Source: Planctomycetaceae bacterium (GTDB lineage: Bacteria; Planctomycetota; Planctomycetia; Pirellulales; Pirellulaceae). From it: a stretch of DNA of 64,000 nucleotides. The position numbers and the translations under genes are program-made. The notes under the pieces are model-generated. The model saw only the letters and a program-made list of their open reading frames with translations. It was not told the DNA's origin and searched no databases. The stretch is taken from contig JACKHM010000004.1 in assembly GCA_020638995.1 (NCBI GenBank), forward strand, positions 1,116,001 through 1,180,000, written 5' to 3'. Shown here one piece after another: positions 1-8,205 of the stretch. How positions within the stretch are numbered: the first letter of the stretch is position 1; every line of letters begins with the position of its first letter.

Positions 1-275
1 CTCAAGACAACCCCATCAAGAACGCAAGTAATGGCATTTTACGTGACAAGTTGGAAGCCCTGCTCAAGACGCTCACTTACCGCGAGCGAGAAATCGTTCG
101 ACTACGGTATGGACTGGGCGATGGGTACACCTACACATTGGAAGAGGTGGGTCGCATCTTCAAAGTCACTCGCGAACGCGTGCGGCAGATCGAAGCAAAG
201 GCGCTTCGCAAGCTGCAACATCCGGTTCGGTGCCAGCAGCTTGAAGGCTTCTTGGGGAGCCCGGTCGCGAGCTAA
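1..275 (+). CDS. rpoD: Primary-type sigma factor, C-terminal region 4 (5' end outside window)
   Basis: The open frame enters from the left edge and ends at a TAA. The visible part is about 90 residues and carries sigma-70 region 4: the LTYREREIVRLRYGL segment, then the helix-turn-helix around YTLEEVGRIFKVTRERVRQIEAKALRKL, which binds the -35 element. This spacing matches group 1 or 2 sigma factors rather than ECF factors. It would direct RNA polymerase to promoters in the cytoplasm. The tail after the last helix (QLEGFLGSPVAS) is short. Whether this is the single housekeeping RpoD or one of several RpoD-like paralogues cannot be decided without the N-terminal part. A strong hairpin terminator lies about 70 nt downstream. 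Confidence 0.88.
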   Translation, partial: QDNPIKNASNGILRDKLEALLKTLTYREREIVRLRYGLGDGYTYTLEEVGRIFKVTRERVRQIEAKALRKLQHPVRCQQLEGFLGSPVAS

Positions 276-344
276 TAAGCTTGCCATCGAACGCAATTGC
301 GAGTGTTTGTCGCAAGCTGTTGCGGACAGTAAAACGTCAATAAC

Positions 345-375
345 AACCGCTGGTCTTAGGACCAGCGGTTTTTTT
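345..375 (+). terminator. Rho-independent terminator after the sigma factor gene
   Basis: A perfect 11-bp stem (345-355 with 360-370) closes a TTAG loop and runs into a stretch of T residues. It sits between the sigma factor stop and the next start codon, so it should separate the two transcripts. Confidence 0.9.
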
Positions 376-439
376 GTGCGCATCGCGCAATCAACCGAAA
401 CAATAGATCTCAACAGCACTTATCGAGTGAGGTAATTGA

Positions 440-1159
440 ATGAGTACGACCGGTTCTGCACTTCGTGAGTTACACAGAATCCATAAACAATTAACCGATT
501 TGCGAGGACGGCTCGATCGCGGACCAAAACATGTTGCCGCCTCGCAAGGCGCAGTGCGACGAATGGAGTTGGACGCAGAGCAAGCCAAAGACGCGCACAA
601 GAAAGCTCGCGTGAGTAGCGACGAGAAACAGTTGCAATTGAAGTCACGCGAAGCGAAGATCGACGACTTGAAGTCCAAATTGAATCAAGCCAGTAGCAAC
701 AAAGAGTTTCAAACGCTCAAGGATCAGATTGCTGCGGACCAGCAGGCAAACTTAGTTCTCGAGGACGAAATCTTGGAGTCGCTCGAGAAAATCGATCAGT
801 TGGCCGCGAAAGTAAAGAAGGCAGAGGCAGACTTGGCAACCGCCAAAGCTGAAGCTACCAAGGTCAAGACTCGTATCGAAGGCGAACAGGCGGGATTGGA
901 ATCCGAGCTAGCTCGTGTGCTGAATGAATTGAAGGAAGCCGAGGCAAATCTTCCCGCGGACTACAAGTCGGACTATCTTCGCGTGGCTCGCGTTCGCGGT
1001 GAAGAAGCACTGGCCGAAGTCAACGGCGAAGTTTGCGGCGGATGCTACCAAATGCTTACGCCGAATATGATGAACGAACTTTATCTTGCGAAGCCCGTTT
1101 TCTGTAAGAGCTGTGGAGCCTTATTGTACCTCGCGGAAGGGCGAGGTATCGGTGACTGA
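440..1159 (+). CDS. Coiled-coil protein with C-terminal C4 zinc ribbon
   Basis: 239 residues. Roughly residues 5-180 are Lys/Glu/Ala-rich heptad-like sequence expected to form a long antiparallel coiled coil. The C terminus holds a zinc ribbon of four cysteines, CGGC followed about 20 residues later by CKSC. This matches the bacterial 'C4-type zinc ribbon' family (CT398/HP0958-like), whose members have been linked to RNA or flagellar-factor binding in some bacteria; the role here is not known. ATG is preceded by GAGGT at good spacing. No export signal, so cytoplasmic. It is alone on its transcript, between the upstream terminator and a hairpin after its stop. Confidence 0.85.
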   Translation: MSTTGSALRELHRIHKQLTDLRGRLDRGPKHVAASQGAVRRMELDAEQAKDAHKKARVSSDEKQLQLKSREAKIDDLKSKLNQASSNKEFQTLKDQIAADQQANLVLEDEILESLEKIDQLAAKVKKAEADLATAKAEATKVKTRIEGEQAGLESELARVLNELKEAEANLPADYKSDYLRVARVRGEEALAEVNGEVCGGCYQMLTPNMMNELYLAKPVFCKSCGALLYLAEGRGIGD

Positions 1160-1171
1160 CATCTCATACTA

Positions 1172-1194
1172 GCCGCCTCTTGGAAAGAGGCGGC
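1172..1194. terminator. Hairpin between convergent genes, possible bidirectional terminator
   Basis: A perfect 10-bp GC-rich stem (1172-1181 with 1185-1194) with a 3-nt loop lies between the stops of the zinc-ribbon gene and the convergent LRR gene. There is no T-run on either side, so intrinsic termination may be weak or Rho-assisted. Confidence 0.55.
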
Positions 1195-1218
1195 CACAGT
1201 GGTGCTCCACATTGTTCG

Positions 1219-2055
1219 TCAAAAGTCGACGACCTTGATCTGCTGCTTCAGTTCGTTGAGCTGTTGGCTTTTGGCGGTATCGCTCAGCGGATTGCCTGCG
1301 AGAAACACTTGCCAGAACGAAGCTGATCGATCGGGTTTCCCGTTCGCAGCCTTGGCGGTTTCGACTAACACGCCTAGGTCTGTGATCTTGTTGTTGTCCA
1401 AAAACAGGAACTTCCAGCGCTCGCGGCCTCGCAGTGGCGACAGGTCGGTCACTTGGTTTCCACGAATATCTAACGAATCAAGTTTGTCTGTGCTGACCAA
1501 TGGACTCAAGTCGGTGATTTGATTGCCATCAGCGTAAAGCGACCACATTTTTTTGAGGCTTGCAACAGGGGCGAGGCTCTTGACTTTGTTGTTCGAGATA
1601 TAGAGCGAACGCAAGTTCTCAAGTTTTGAAACGGCGGAGATGTCCGTAATCTGGTTGTCGGACAGTTGCACGTACTGTAGCTTCGTCAACGCAGCGATCG
1701 GGCCAATGTCGGTTATCTTGTTCTTTGACAGGTCCAGGGATTGGATGTTCTTTAGACCAGCAATCGCGTCAATCTTAGTGATTTCATTGCCAGCCAAATC
1801 GAGCAGCGCGAGGCTGCGGCACTTTTCTAGCCCCGTTAAGTCTTTGATGCCTTTTCCGTGCCCTTTGATCGTCGAGATATTGACGACGTCGTCTTCGACA
1901 ATTGGTTGATCGTTATTGCGTTTCTCGAAGACATAGTTGCGGACGACCGCTTCTAAATTCTTGTCGGGAAATATCGATCCTTGGGCCAACAGGTTAGAAA
2001 CGAACGACAGCATCGAGATCGACAGAACAGCGCAGACGATCGACCATCTCATCAC
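1219..2055 (-). CDS. Exported leucine-rich repeat protein (internalin-like)
   Basis: 278 residues. The N terminus (MMRWSIVCAVLSISMLSFVS) is a signal peptide ending near Ala-Gln. Residues about 70-240 hold seven or so 22-residue leucine-rich repeats with the internalin pattern (LDLSxNKITDIxPIxxLxxL), a fold that gives a curved protein-binding surface. No sortase signal or anchor is visible, so the protein is probably periplasmic or secreted. The ligand is unknown. It lies downstream of the rhodanese gene on the same strand but 245 nt away, so co-transcription is uncertain. Confidence 0.85.
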   Translation of the reverse strand: MMRWSIVCAVLSISMLSFVSNLLAQGSIFPDKNLEAVVRNYVFEKRNNDQPIVEDDVVNISTIKGHGKGIKDLTGLEKCRSLALLDLAGNEITKIDAIAGLKNIQSLDLSKNKITDIGPIAALTKLQYVQLSDNQITDISAVSKLENLRSLYISNNKVKSLAPVASLKKMWSLYADGNQITDLSPLVSTDKLDSLDIRGNQVTDLSPLRGRERWKFLFLDNNKITDLGVLVETAKAANGKPDRSASFWQVFLAGNPLSDTAKSQQLNELKQQIKVVDF

Positions 2056-2300
2056 AATACCTCTTCTCGATAATTCAAAAGGCGAGCTGGGGGAGGCGGG
2101 AACACAGTACAGTGGAATGTTACGAAAGAATCTGTTCAGCGGCAGTTAGTCCACCTCAAAATAGGTTACTTTGCCAAACCGTGACAATCCAGCCCAGAAG
2201 TCCCCTCTTGACCAAGAAAGCGTTGCGAAGACGTTGTCAGTGGTGGAAGTCTCGAAGATCCATGGAGCTATCTCAGACTGGCCGAATTGCACCAATCCTC

Positions 2301-2648
2301 TCAATACCGAGCCACACTCGGATCGACATCGAGAGACCATGCATCAATTCCACCGGCCATGTTTTGAACTTTGGGAAAGCCCTGCTGCAGCAACCACTGA
2401 GTGACTTGCATGCTGCGCCCGCCATGATGGCAGTGTACGATAATTCTCTGATCACGAACCGGTTCCAACTCAGCCAGTCTCGCCGGAATTTCTCGCATAG
2501 GAATTAATACCGCCGATTCGAGCTTGGCAATTGCATGTTCACTCGGTTCACGGCAGTCGAGCAAAAAGAAATCCGCCTGTTCGTCCAACAGCCTCTTGAC
2601 GCTATGCACATCGATTTCCAACGGCAACTCAACTTGATGTCCAGTCAC
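2301..2648 (-). CDS. Single-domain rhodanese-like sulfurtransferase
   Basis: 115 residues forming one rhodanese domain: the conserved LLDCREPSE segment, the active-site loop HCHHGGRS with the catalytic Cys, and the closing GGIDAW motif. The family moves a sulfane sulfur from thiosulfate or a persulfide carrier to a thiol acceptor through a cysteine persulfide; cytoplasmic, with no signal peptide. The start chosen is GTG, which gives the full first strand of the domain; the ribosome-binding site is weak. GlpE and PspE are the closest functional models, but the specific substrate cannot be read from sequence. Confidence 0.85.
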   Translation of the reverse strand: MTGHQVELPLEIDVHSVKRLLDEQADFFLLDCREPSEHAIAKLESAVLIPMREIPARLAELEPVRDQRIIVHCHHGGRSMQVTQWLLQQGFPKVQNMAGGIDAWSLDVDPSVARY

Positions 2649-2930
2649 TTCATTTACTCGTCAACAAACCAACTAAATGTAAAACAAGTCCCTGTACCCG
2701 AACGTGGCCAAGCTATCCCTTCGTCCCATCGCTGTCTAGTCCGTGCCGGTCGATCGCACCTTTATTCGAGCTGGTTCACCATTCGCCATCACGCTTTCCC
2801 GAATGGGTGCTTTGGTGTTCCGAGAAAGGAGTGGGCTGTTGGGATTACGCTTCGATTCAGTCAACTGGTATTGGAGGTTGCATAGCATTTAGAATAGTCA
2901 TACGCAACCTCGACATCACAGAATGTAGAT

Positions 2931-5324
2931 ATGATTCGACACACTCTGACGTTTCTCGCCGCTGTAACGCTGTTCGGTCTGCATGTTGGTGCTGGCGAAT
3001 CGAAGGCTCAGGAGCAACGATCGTCAGCTGAGCTGCCGGCGCCGATCGTCCAGGAATTGATTGGCAACTCGTGCCTGAACTGTCACAACAGCGGCGAACC
3101 GGCCGCTGGCATTGATCTAGAGTCGATCACGGCTGGTGCTATTGAGGCGAACCGCGAGGTGTGGGAAAAAGTCGTGAGGATGCTGCGACTTCGGCAGATG
3201 CCACCTTTCGACATGCCGCGCCCCGAGGAAGCGACCTACAATGCTGCGCTGCGTTCGTTGGCGCCGACGCTCGACGATATTGCCGCTCGCCACCCGCAGC
3301 CCGGTCGGACGGATACATTCCGTCGGCTCACTCGCACCGAGTACAGGAACGCGGTTCGAGACCTACTCGCGGTGGATGTCGATGTCAGCGCCTTGCTTCC
3401 GGAAGACGAGGTGAGCCATGGTTTCGACAATATTACCGTGGGCGAGCTCTCCCCAACATTGTTGAATCGCTATATCTCCGCGGCTCAAAAGATCAGCCGG
3501 CTAGCGCTCGGTGGATCACAACACTCTCCAGGAGGCACGACGATCCGCGTTCGTCCCGACGTTACTCAGGAAGAGCGGGTCGAAGGACTGCCTATCGGAA
3601 CTCGCGGAGGGACTTTGATTTCCTATCATTTTCCGCAGGACGGCGAGTACGAGATCCAAATACGTCTAGCCCGAGATCGCGACGAGCACGTCGAGGGCCT
3701 CACCAAGCCACATGAACTGGAGTTGCTGCTGGATCTTGAACGTGTGAAGTTGTTCACGGTAAATCCACCGCGAGGGAATGCGGGTTCCGCAGGTGCGTAC
3801 GGACGACAATCGCACGATCACGTCGACCAGCATCTAACGGCGCGGTTGGATGTGACGGCGGGTACACATCAAGTGGGCGTGACGTTTTTGAAGAACTCGT
3901 CATCGTTATTGGAATATGCACGACAACCGCTGAATGTTCACTTCAACATGTATCGCCATCCACGACTTGGGCCCGCGGTATATCAAGTGTCGATCGCCGG
4001 ACCTTTCAGGGCCAACGGACCTGGCAACACTGCGAGTCGCAAACGGATCTTTGTCACTCAGCCGACTGGGCCAGAAGACGAAGACGAGTGCGCGCGCAAA
4101 ATCGTTGCGTCGCTCCTGCGCCGCGCCTGTCGCCAACCGATCACCGATGAGGACTTGAGCAAGCCCATGGCCTTGTACCGCGAGGCACGCGCCGCAGGAA
4201 ACTTCAAGGAAGGACTTGAAGTGGCTATTAGTGCGATACTGCTAAACCCAAAGTTCCTGTTTCGCATCGAGCGGGATGCTTCTGGAATCCCGCCCGGAAC
4301 GGCGTATCAAGTCAGTGACGTCGAACTGGCGTCGCGTCTGTCATTCTTTTTATGGAGCAGTATTCCCGACGACGAACTTCTTCAATTAGCCGAACGCGGT
4401 CAGCTTAGCGATTCGGAAGTCCTCGAACAGCAAACGCGACGCATGCTGGCGGACGATCGATCTCAGTCGCTGGCGAGTAATTTTGCGGGTCAATGGTTGC
4501 ACTTGCGTAATTTAGAATCAACGACACCAGACGCGCGGCTCTATCCCGACTTTGATGACAACCTCCGGCAGGCCTTTCGCGAAGAGACGGAAAGATTGTT
4601 TGGAGCGATCATGAACGAGGACCGCAGCGTGCTCGAGCTGCTCACCTCAGATTACACTTATCTCAACGAACGTCTTGCGAAACACTACGGTGTCCCGCAC
4701 GTTTACGGCAGCCGCTTTCGCCGTGTCTCTCTCGAAGAAAACAGCCATCGCGGTGGTCTGCTCCGGCACGGCAGCATCTTGACGGTAACGTCCTATGCCA
4801 CGCGGACTTCGCCTGTACTTCGCGGCAAGTGGATTTTGGAGAACATTCTTGGTACGCGACTACCTCCGCCGCCGGATAATGTGCCCGCGATTGAAGAAAG
4901 CACGGTCGCCTCGGAATTAACGGGGCGCGAACGGCTTGCACAGCACCGCGCGGATCCGGCGTGCGCGAGTTGTCACAACTTGATCGATCCAGTTGGGTTT
5001 TCGATGGAGAGCTTTGATGCAGTCGGACGTTGGCGAGAGTTGGATGAGGGCCAGCTGGTTGATGCATCGGGAAGTCTTCCTTACGGCGATGTATTTTCCG
5101 GAGTGGATGGTCTCGAACAACGTCTGCTTGACCGTCCCGACCTATTCGTAAGTACAATGGCCGAGAAGCTGCTGACGTTTGCGATTGGTCGCGGCGCTGA
5201 ACCGCACGACGCTCCAGAGATCCGCAAGATTGTTCGAGACGCAAAGGACGAAGGTTATCGTTTTTCGTCACTAATCCTTGGCGTCGTCAACAGCGTGCCC
5301 TTTCAGATGAGAACCTCTCAATGA
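2931..5324 (+). CDS. DUF1592-family exported c-type haem protein
   Basis: 797 residues with a signal peptide (MIRHTLTFLAAVTLFGLHVG). Domains follow the usual planctomycete order: an N-terminal haem site CLNCH at residues 48-52, DUF1587 (about 125-175), a beta-rich middle region, DUF1595 (about 385-440), DUF1592 (about 455-580), DUF1588 (about 600-690) and DUF1585 with a second haem motif CASCH at 678-682. Two CxxCH motifs predict covalent haem attachment in the periplasm. The biochemical role of the family is unproven; it is usually paired with DUF1552 proteins, as here. Its TGA overlaps the start of the DUF1552 gene by 4 nt, so the two are translationally coupled. Confidence 0.9.
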   Translation: MIRHTLTFLAAVTLFGLHVGAGESKAQEQRSSAELPAPIVQELIGNSCLNCHNSGEPAAGIDLESITAGAIEANREVWEKVVRMLRLRQMPPFDMPRPEEATYNAALRSLAPTLDDIAARHPQPGRTDTFRRLTRTEYRNAVRDLLAVDVDVSALLPEDEVSHGFDNITVGELSPTLLNRYISAAQKISRLALGGSQHSPGGTTIRVRPDVTQEERVEGLPIGTRGGTLISYHFPQDGEYEIQIRLARDRDEHVEGLTKPHELELLLDLERVKLFTVNPPRGNAGSAGAYGRQSHDHVDQHLTARLDVTAGTHQVGVTFLKNSSSLLEYARQPLNVHFNMYRHPRLGPAVYQVSIAGPFRANGPGNTASRKRIFVTQPTGPEDEDECARKIVASLLRRACRQPITDEDLSKPMALYREARAAGNFKEGLEVAISAILLNPKFLFRIERDASGIPPGTAYQVSDVELASRLSFFLWSSIPDDELLQLAERGQLSDSEVLEQQTRRMLADDRSQSLASNFAGQWLHLRNLESTTPDARLYPDFDDNLRQAFREETERLFGAIMNEDRSVLELLTSDYTYLNERLAKHYGVPHVYGSRFRRVSLEENSHRGGLLRHGSILTVTSYATRTSPVLRGKWILENILGTRLPPPPDNVPAIEESTVASELTGRERLAQHRADPACASCHNLIDPVGFSMESFDAVGRWRELDEGQLVDASGSLPYGDVFSGVDGLEQRLLDRPDLFVSTMAEKLLTFAIGRGAEPHDAPEIRKIVRDAKDEGYRFSSLILGVVNSVPFQMRTSQ

Positions 5325-6667
5325 TCATCACCAAAAGAACTTTACCGCGACGTACATTTCTGCGAGGTGTAGGTACGACATTGGCACTTCCGCTGCTCGA
5401 CGCGATGGTGCCGGCGCTCACCGCGCTAGCTGACACCGCAGCTGATCCTGCTCGATTGCGTCGGCTTGGATTTGTTTACATACCGATGGGATGCGACGTG
5501 ACACGTTGGACGCCGCCCAGCGACTCGTTGGATGAACTCTCTCCCAGCCTCGCACCGCTGGCTCCGGTCAAACAGCAAGTGACCGTCATCTCGAATTTAG
5601 AGTTAAAGAACGCCTATCCAGGGACGCATGCGACCTCGAATGCCTCGTTTCTGAGCGCCGCTACGGCGAAACGAACAGAGAGCACGGACTACTACCTTGG
5701 GACGACCGTCGATCAGATCGCGGCCCGGCACATCGGTCGCGACACACAGTTGCCATCACTTGAAATGTCGATGGACTTGCTTTCCGTTGTGGGGCAATGC
5801 GACAACGGCTACGCTTGTGTGTATCAAAACAACCTTTCATGGTCCTCTCCGACGACGCCGCTTCCAGCAGAGGCGCATCCGCGCATCGTATTTGAAGCCT
5901 TGTTCGGCGAAGGCGGAAACGCATCCGCGCGGCGTGCTGCATTAAAAAGACGCGCTAGCCTGCTTGATTCGTTGTCCGAGGAAATCAAACGGCTCGAACG
6001 TACCTTAGGACCGGATGACCGGAACACAATTCACCAGTATCTGGATAGCATTCGCGAGGTCGAACGGCGAATCCAAAAGTCGGAAGCCGATACGGCAGAG
6101 AATCCACTGCCGGATCTCGATCGACCCGTAGGCGTTCCAGCTGCCTACGCGGACCACGCCCGGCTAATGTTCGAATTGCAAGTGCTGGCTCTTCAAGGTG
6201 ACATCACGCGTGTGATTACGTTCCAGTTGGCTCGTGAAACGAGTAATCGTACCTATCCGGAAATCGGCGTTCCGGACCCGCATCACCCGCTCACACACCA
6301 CGGCAATAATCCGGAGAAGATCGCCAAAGTTGCGAAGATAAATCGCTTCCATGTATCTCTGTTCGCCGAGTTCCTAGAACGGTTGCAATCAACGCCAGAG
6401 GGCAGCGGCTCGCTGCTGGATCACTCGCTTTATTTATATGGCAGTGGGATGGGAAATCCCAATGTTCACGACCATACGAACTTGCCTATCTTGGTAGCTG
6501 GTGGGGCGGCAGGCAACTTGCAAGGCGGTCGTCACATCAAGTTCGATGCCCCGACACCTCTGGCCAACCTGCACCTCACGCTGCTAAATAAAGTCGGCGT
6601 ACAGCGTGATGCGTTTGCCGACAGCCAGGGTCCGTTGGACGAATTGTTTCTGCCGATCGACGCGTAG
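5321..6667 (+). CDS. DUF1552 protein with Tat signal
   Basis: 448 residues. The N terminus carries the twin-arginine motif RRTFLRG at residues 10-16 followed by a hydrophobic stretch, so export by the Tat pathway in folded form is expected. The rest matches DUF1552, including the middle segment with HPRIVFEALFG and the C-terminal part YLYGSGMGNPNVHDHTNLP, which resembles the alkaline phosphatase/sulfatase-like DUF1501 group in its His/Asp-rich end. Start codon overlaps the preceding stop (ATGA). The constant pairing of DUF1592 and DUF1552 in Planctomycetes suggests a complex or shared substrate; the reaction is unknown. Confidence 0.9.
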   Translation: MIITKRTLPRRTFLRGVGTTLALPLLDAMVPALTALADTAADPARLRRLGFVYIPMGCDVTRWTPPSDSLDELSPSLAPLAPVKQQVTVISNLELKNAYPGTHATSNASFLSAATAKRTESTDYYLGTTVDQIAARHIGRDTQLPSLEMSMDLLSVVGQCDNGYACVYQNNLSWSSPTTPLPAEAHPRIVFEALFGEGGNASARRAALKRRASLLDSLSEEIKRLERTLGPDDRNTIHQYLDSIREVERRIQKSEADTAENPLPDLDRPVGVPAAYADHARLMFELQVLALQGDITRVITFQLARETSNRTYPEIGVPDPHHPLTHHGNNPEKIAKVAKINRFHVSLFAEFLERLQSTPEGSGSLLDHSLYLYGSGMGNPNVHDHTNLPILVAGGAAGNLQGGRHIKFDAPTPLANLHLTLLNKVGVQRDAFADSQGPLDELFLPIDA

Positions 6668-6689
6668 ACCAACCCGTGGAGCGTGACTA

Positions 6690-8135
6690 ATGAAGCTGTT
6701 CGTTCTGCTGATCGGTTGTGGATTCTGCGTCGGCATCTTCTGGACAGAATCCGAGGCGACCGAAACTGGTGCCCCTCTCGCCGATGCGATCAAAGTTAAC
6801 GATCGGCCAACAGCTTTGGCATTAATTGAGCAAGGTGTTGACGTCAACGGCGTTCAAGTCGACGGAATGACTGCGCTGCACTGGGCCGTCTACCATGACG
6901 ATGCCGAACTGACGAAACGGATTATCGCCGCAGGTGCAGACGTCACGTCGACGAATCGCTACGGAGTCGCGGCACTTTCGATTGCGTGCCAGAACGGGAA
7001 CACCGAGATTGTTGAACGGCTACTCGACGCTGGTGCGAATCCTAATACAACATTGCGTGGAGGCGAGACCGCGCTAATGACGGCCGCTCGGACAGGCAGG
7101 ATTGGGCCCGTCCGTGCGTTACTGGCGTTCGGGGCCGATCCCAACGCTCAAGAACTGCATGGTCAAACAGCTATCATGTGGGCTGCGGCGGAAGGGAATG
7201 TGGCGGTCGTTGACGCGTTGATTGCGGCCGAAGCCGACTTCCGTACTCCGCTCGAATCTGGATTCACGCCGCTGTTTTTCGCTGTTCGTGAGGGCCGCAC
7301 CGATGTCGCGCTGCGACTGATCGGGGCGGGGATCGACATCAACTGCATGGCAATACCGCAAAAGGCATCGAGTAACGGTTTGCGGGCGTACATCACTCCG
7401 TTAATCCTAGCCACCGAGAACGGCCACTTTGAACTTGCCGCGAGGTTGCTGGAAGAGGGCGCGGATCCGAACGCAGATCGTTGCGGTTTCACCGCCTTGC
7501 ATGCGATCACCTGGGTTCGGAAACCGATTCGCGGCGATGGCGATCCACCACCCATCGGCTCTGGCAGTTTGAGCAGCCTGGACTTGGTCAAGAAACTCGC
7601 GGCGAAAGGGGCGGATGTGAATGCACTTCACGGGAACAAAAAGAGCGGTGGTAGCGGGCTCAATCGAAACGGCGCCACACCTTTTCTCTTGGCTGCCGAA
7701 ACTGGTGATCTCGCGCTCATGCGATTGCTAATCGAACTCGGCGCCAACCCGCAGGTGCCGAACGTGGATCACAGCACACCGCTGCTCGCTGCCTGTGGTG
7801 TTGGTGTGCTCGCAAATGGCGATGACTCGGCTGGAACGGAAGAGGAAGCGATTCAAGCCGTTCGTCTATTGTTAGAGCTTGGCGCCGATATCAATGCGGT
7901 TGATGATGCTGGGAATTCCGCGATGCACGGTGCCGCCTACGAGAGCCGGACGCGACTTGTAAAGTTTCTTGCTGAAAATGGTGCGGACATCAAAATCTGG
8001 AATCGGAAGAACAAGCGAGGTTGGACGCCGCTGCTCATCGCCGAGGGACATCGTCCCGGAAACTTCCGGCCCTCGCCAGATACGATCGTTGCAATTCAAC
8101 GGGCTATGCGAGCGGCGGACGCGGAACATCGGTAA
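6690..8135 (+). CDS. Exported ankyrin-repeat protein
   Basis: 481 residues with a signal peptide (MKLFVLLIGCGFCVGIFW). From about residue 35 to the end there are some ten to twelve 33-residue ankyrin repeats (pattern DGMTALHWAVYHDDAELTKR, then GANPN-type turns). An insertion near residues 270-320 (the GDGDPPPIGSGSLSS segment) separates two repeat blocks. The gene follows DUF1552 by 22 nt with a GGAG ribosome-binding site, so it is the third gene of the DUF1592-DUF1552 operon. Ankyrin repeats bind proteins, so it may be a periplasmic scaffold or inhibitor for its operon partners; this is inference from position. Confidence 0.9.
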   Translation: MKLFVLLIGCGFCVGIFWTESEATETGAPLADAIKVNDRPTALALIEQGVDVNGVQVDGMTALHWAVYHDDAELTKRIIAAGADVTSTNRYGVAALSIACQNGNTEIVERLLDAGANPNTTLRGGETALMTAARTGRIGPVRALLAFGADPNAQELHGQTAIMWAAAEGNVAVVDALIAAEADFRTPLESGFTPLFFAVREGRTDVALRLIGAGIDINCMAIPQKASSNGLRAYITPLILATENGHFELAARLLEEGADPNADRCGFTALHAITWVRKPIRGDGDPPPIGSGSLSSLDLVKKLAAKGADVNALHGNKKSGGSGLNRNGATPFLLAAETGDLALMRLLIELGANPQVPNVDHSTPLLAACGVGVLANGDDSAGTEEEAIQAVRLLLELGADINAVDDAGNSAMHGAAYESRTRLVKFLAENGADIKIWNRKNKRGWTPLLIAEGHRPGNFRPSPDTIVAIQRAMRAADAEHR

Positions 8136-8169
8136 CAATTTCCAAATGCTGTACCGAACCGCACGTAGA

Positions 8170-8189
8170 AGCACTTTCGTCGAAGTGCT
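8170..8189. terminator. Hairpin between convergent ankyrin and membrane-protein genes
   Basis: A 7-bp perfect stem (AGCACTT with AAGTGCT) and a 6-nt loop lie in the 70-nt gap between two convergent stop codons. No T-run follows on either strand, so it is a weak candidate for a shared terminator. Confidence 0.4.
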
Positions 8190-8205
8190 ACTCCTTGGCG
8201 GTTTG

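Noticed and set aside
4663..5271. 202-codon frame antisense to the DUF1592 gene
   Set aside because: Arg/Ser/His-rich antisense translation of a well-supported gene, with no ribosome-binding site.
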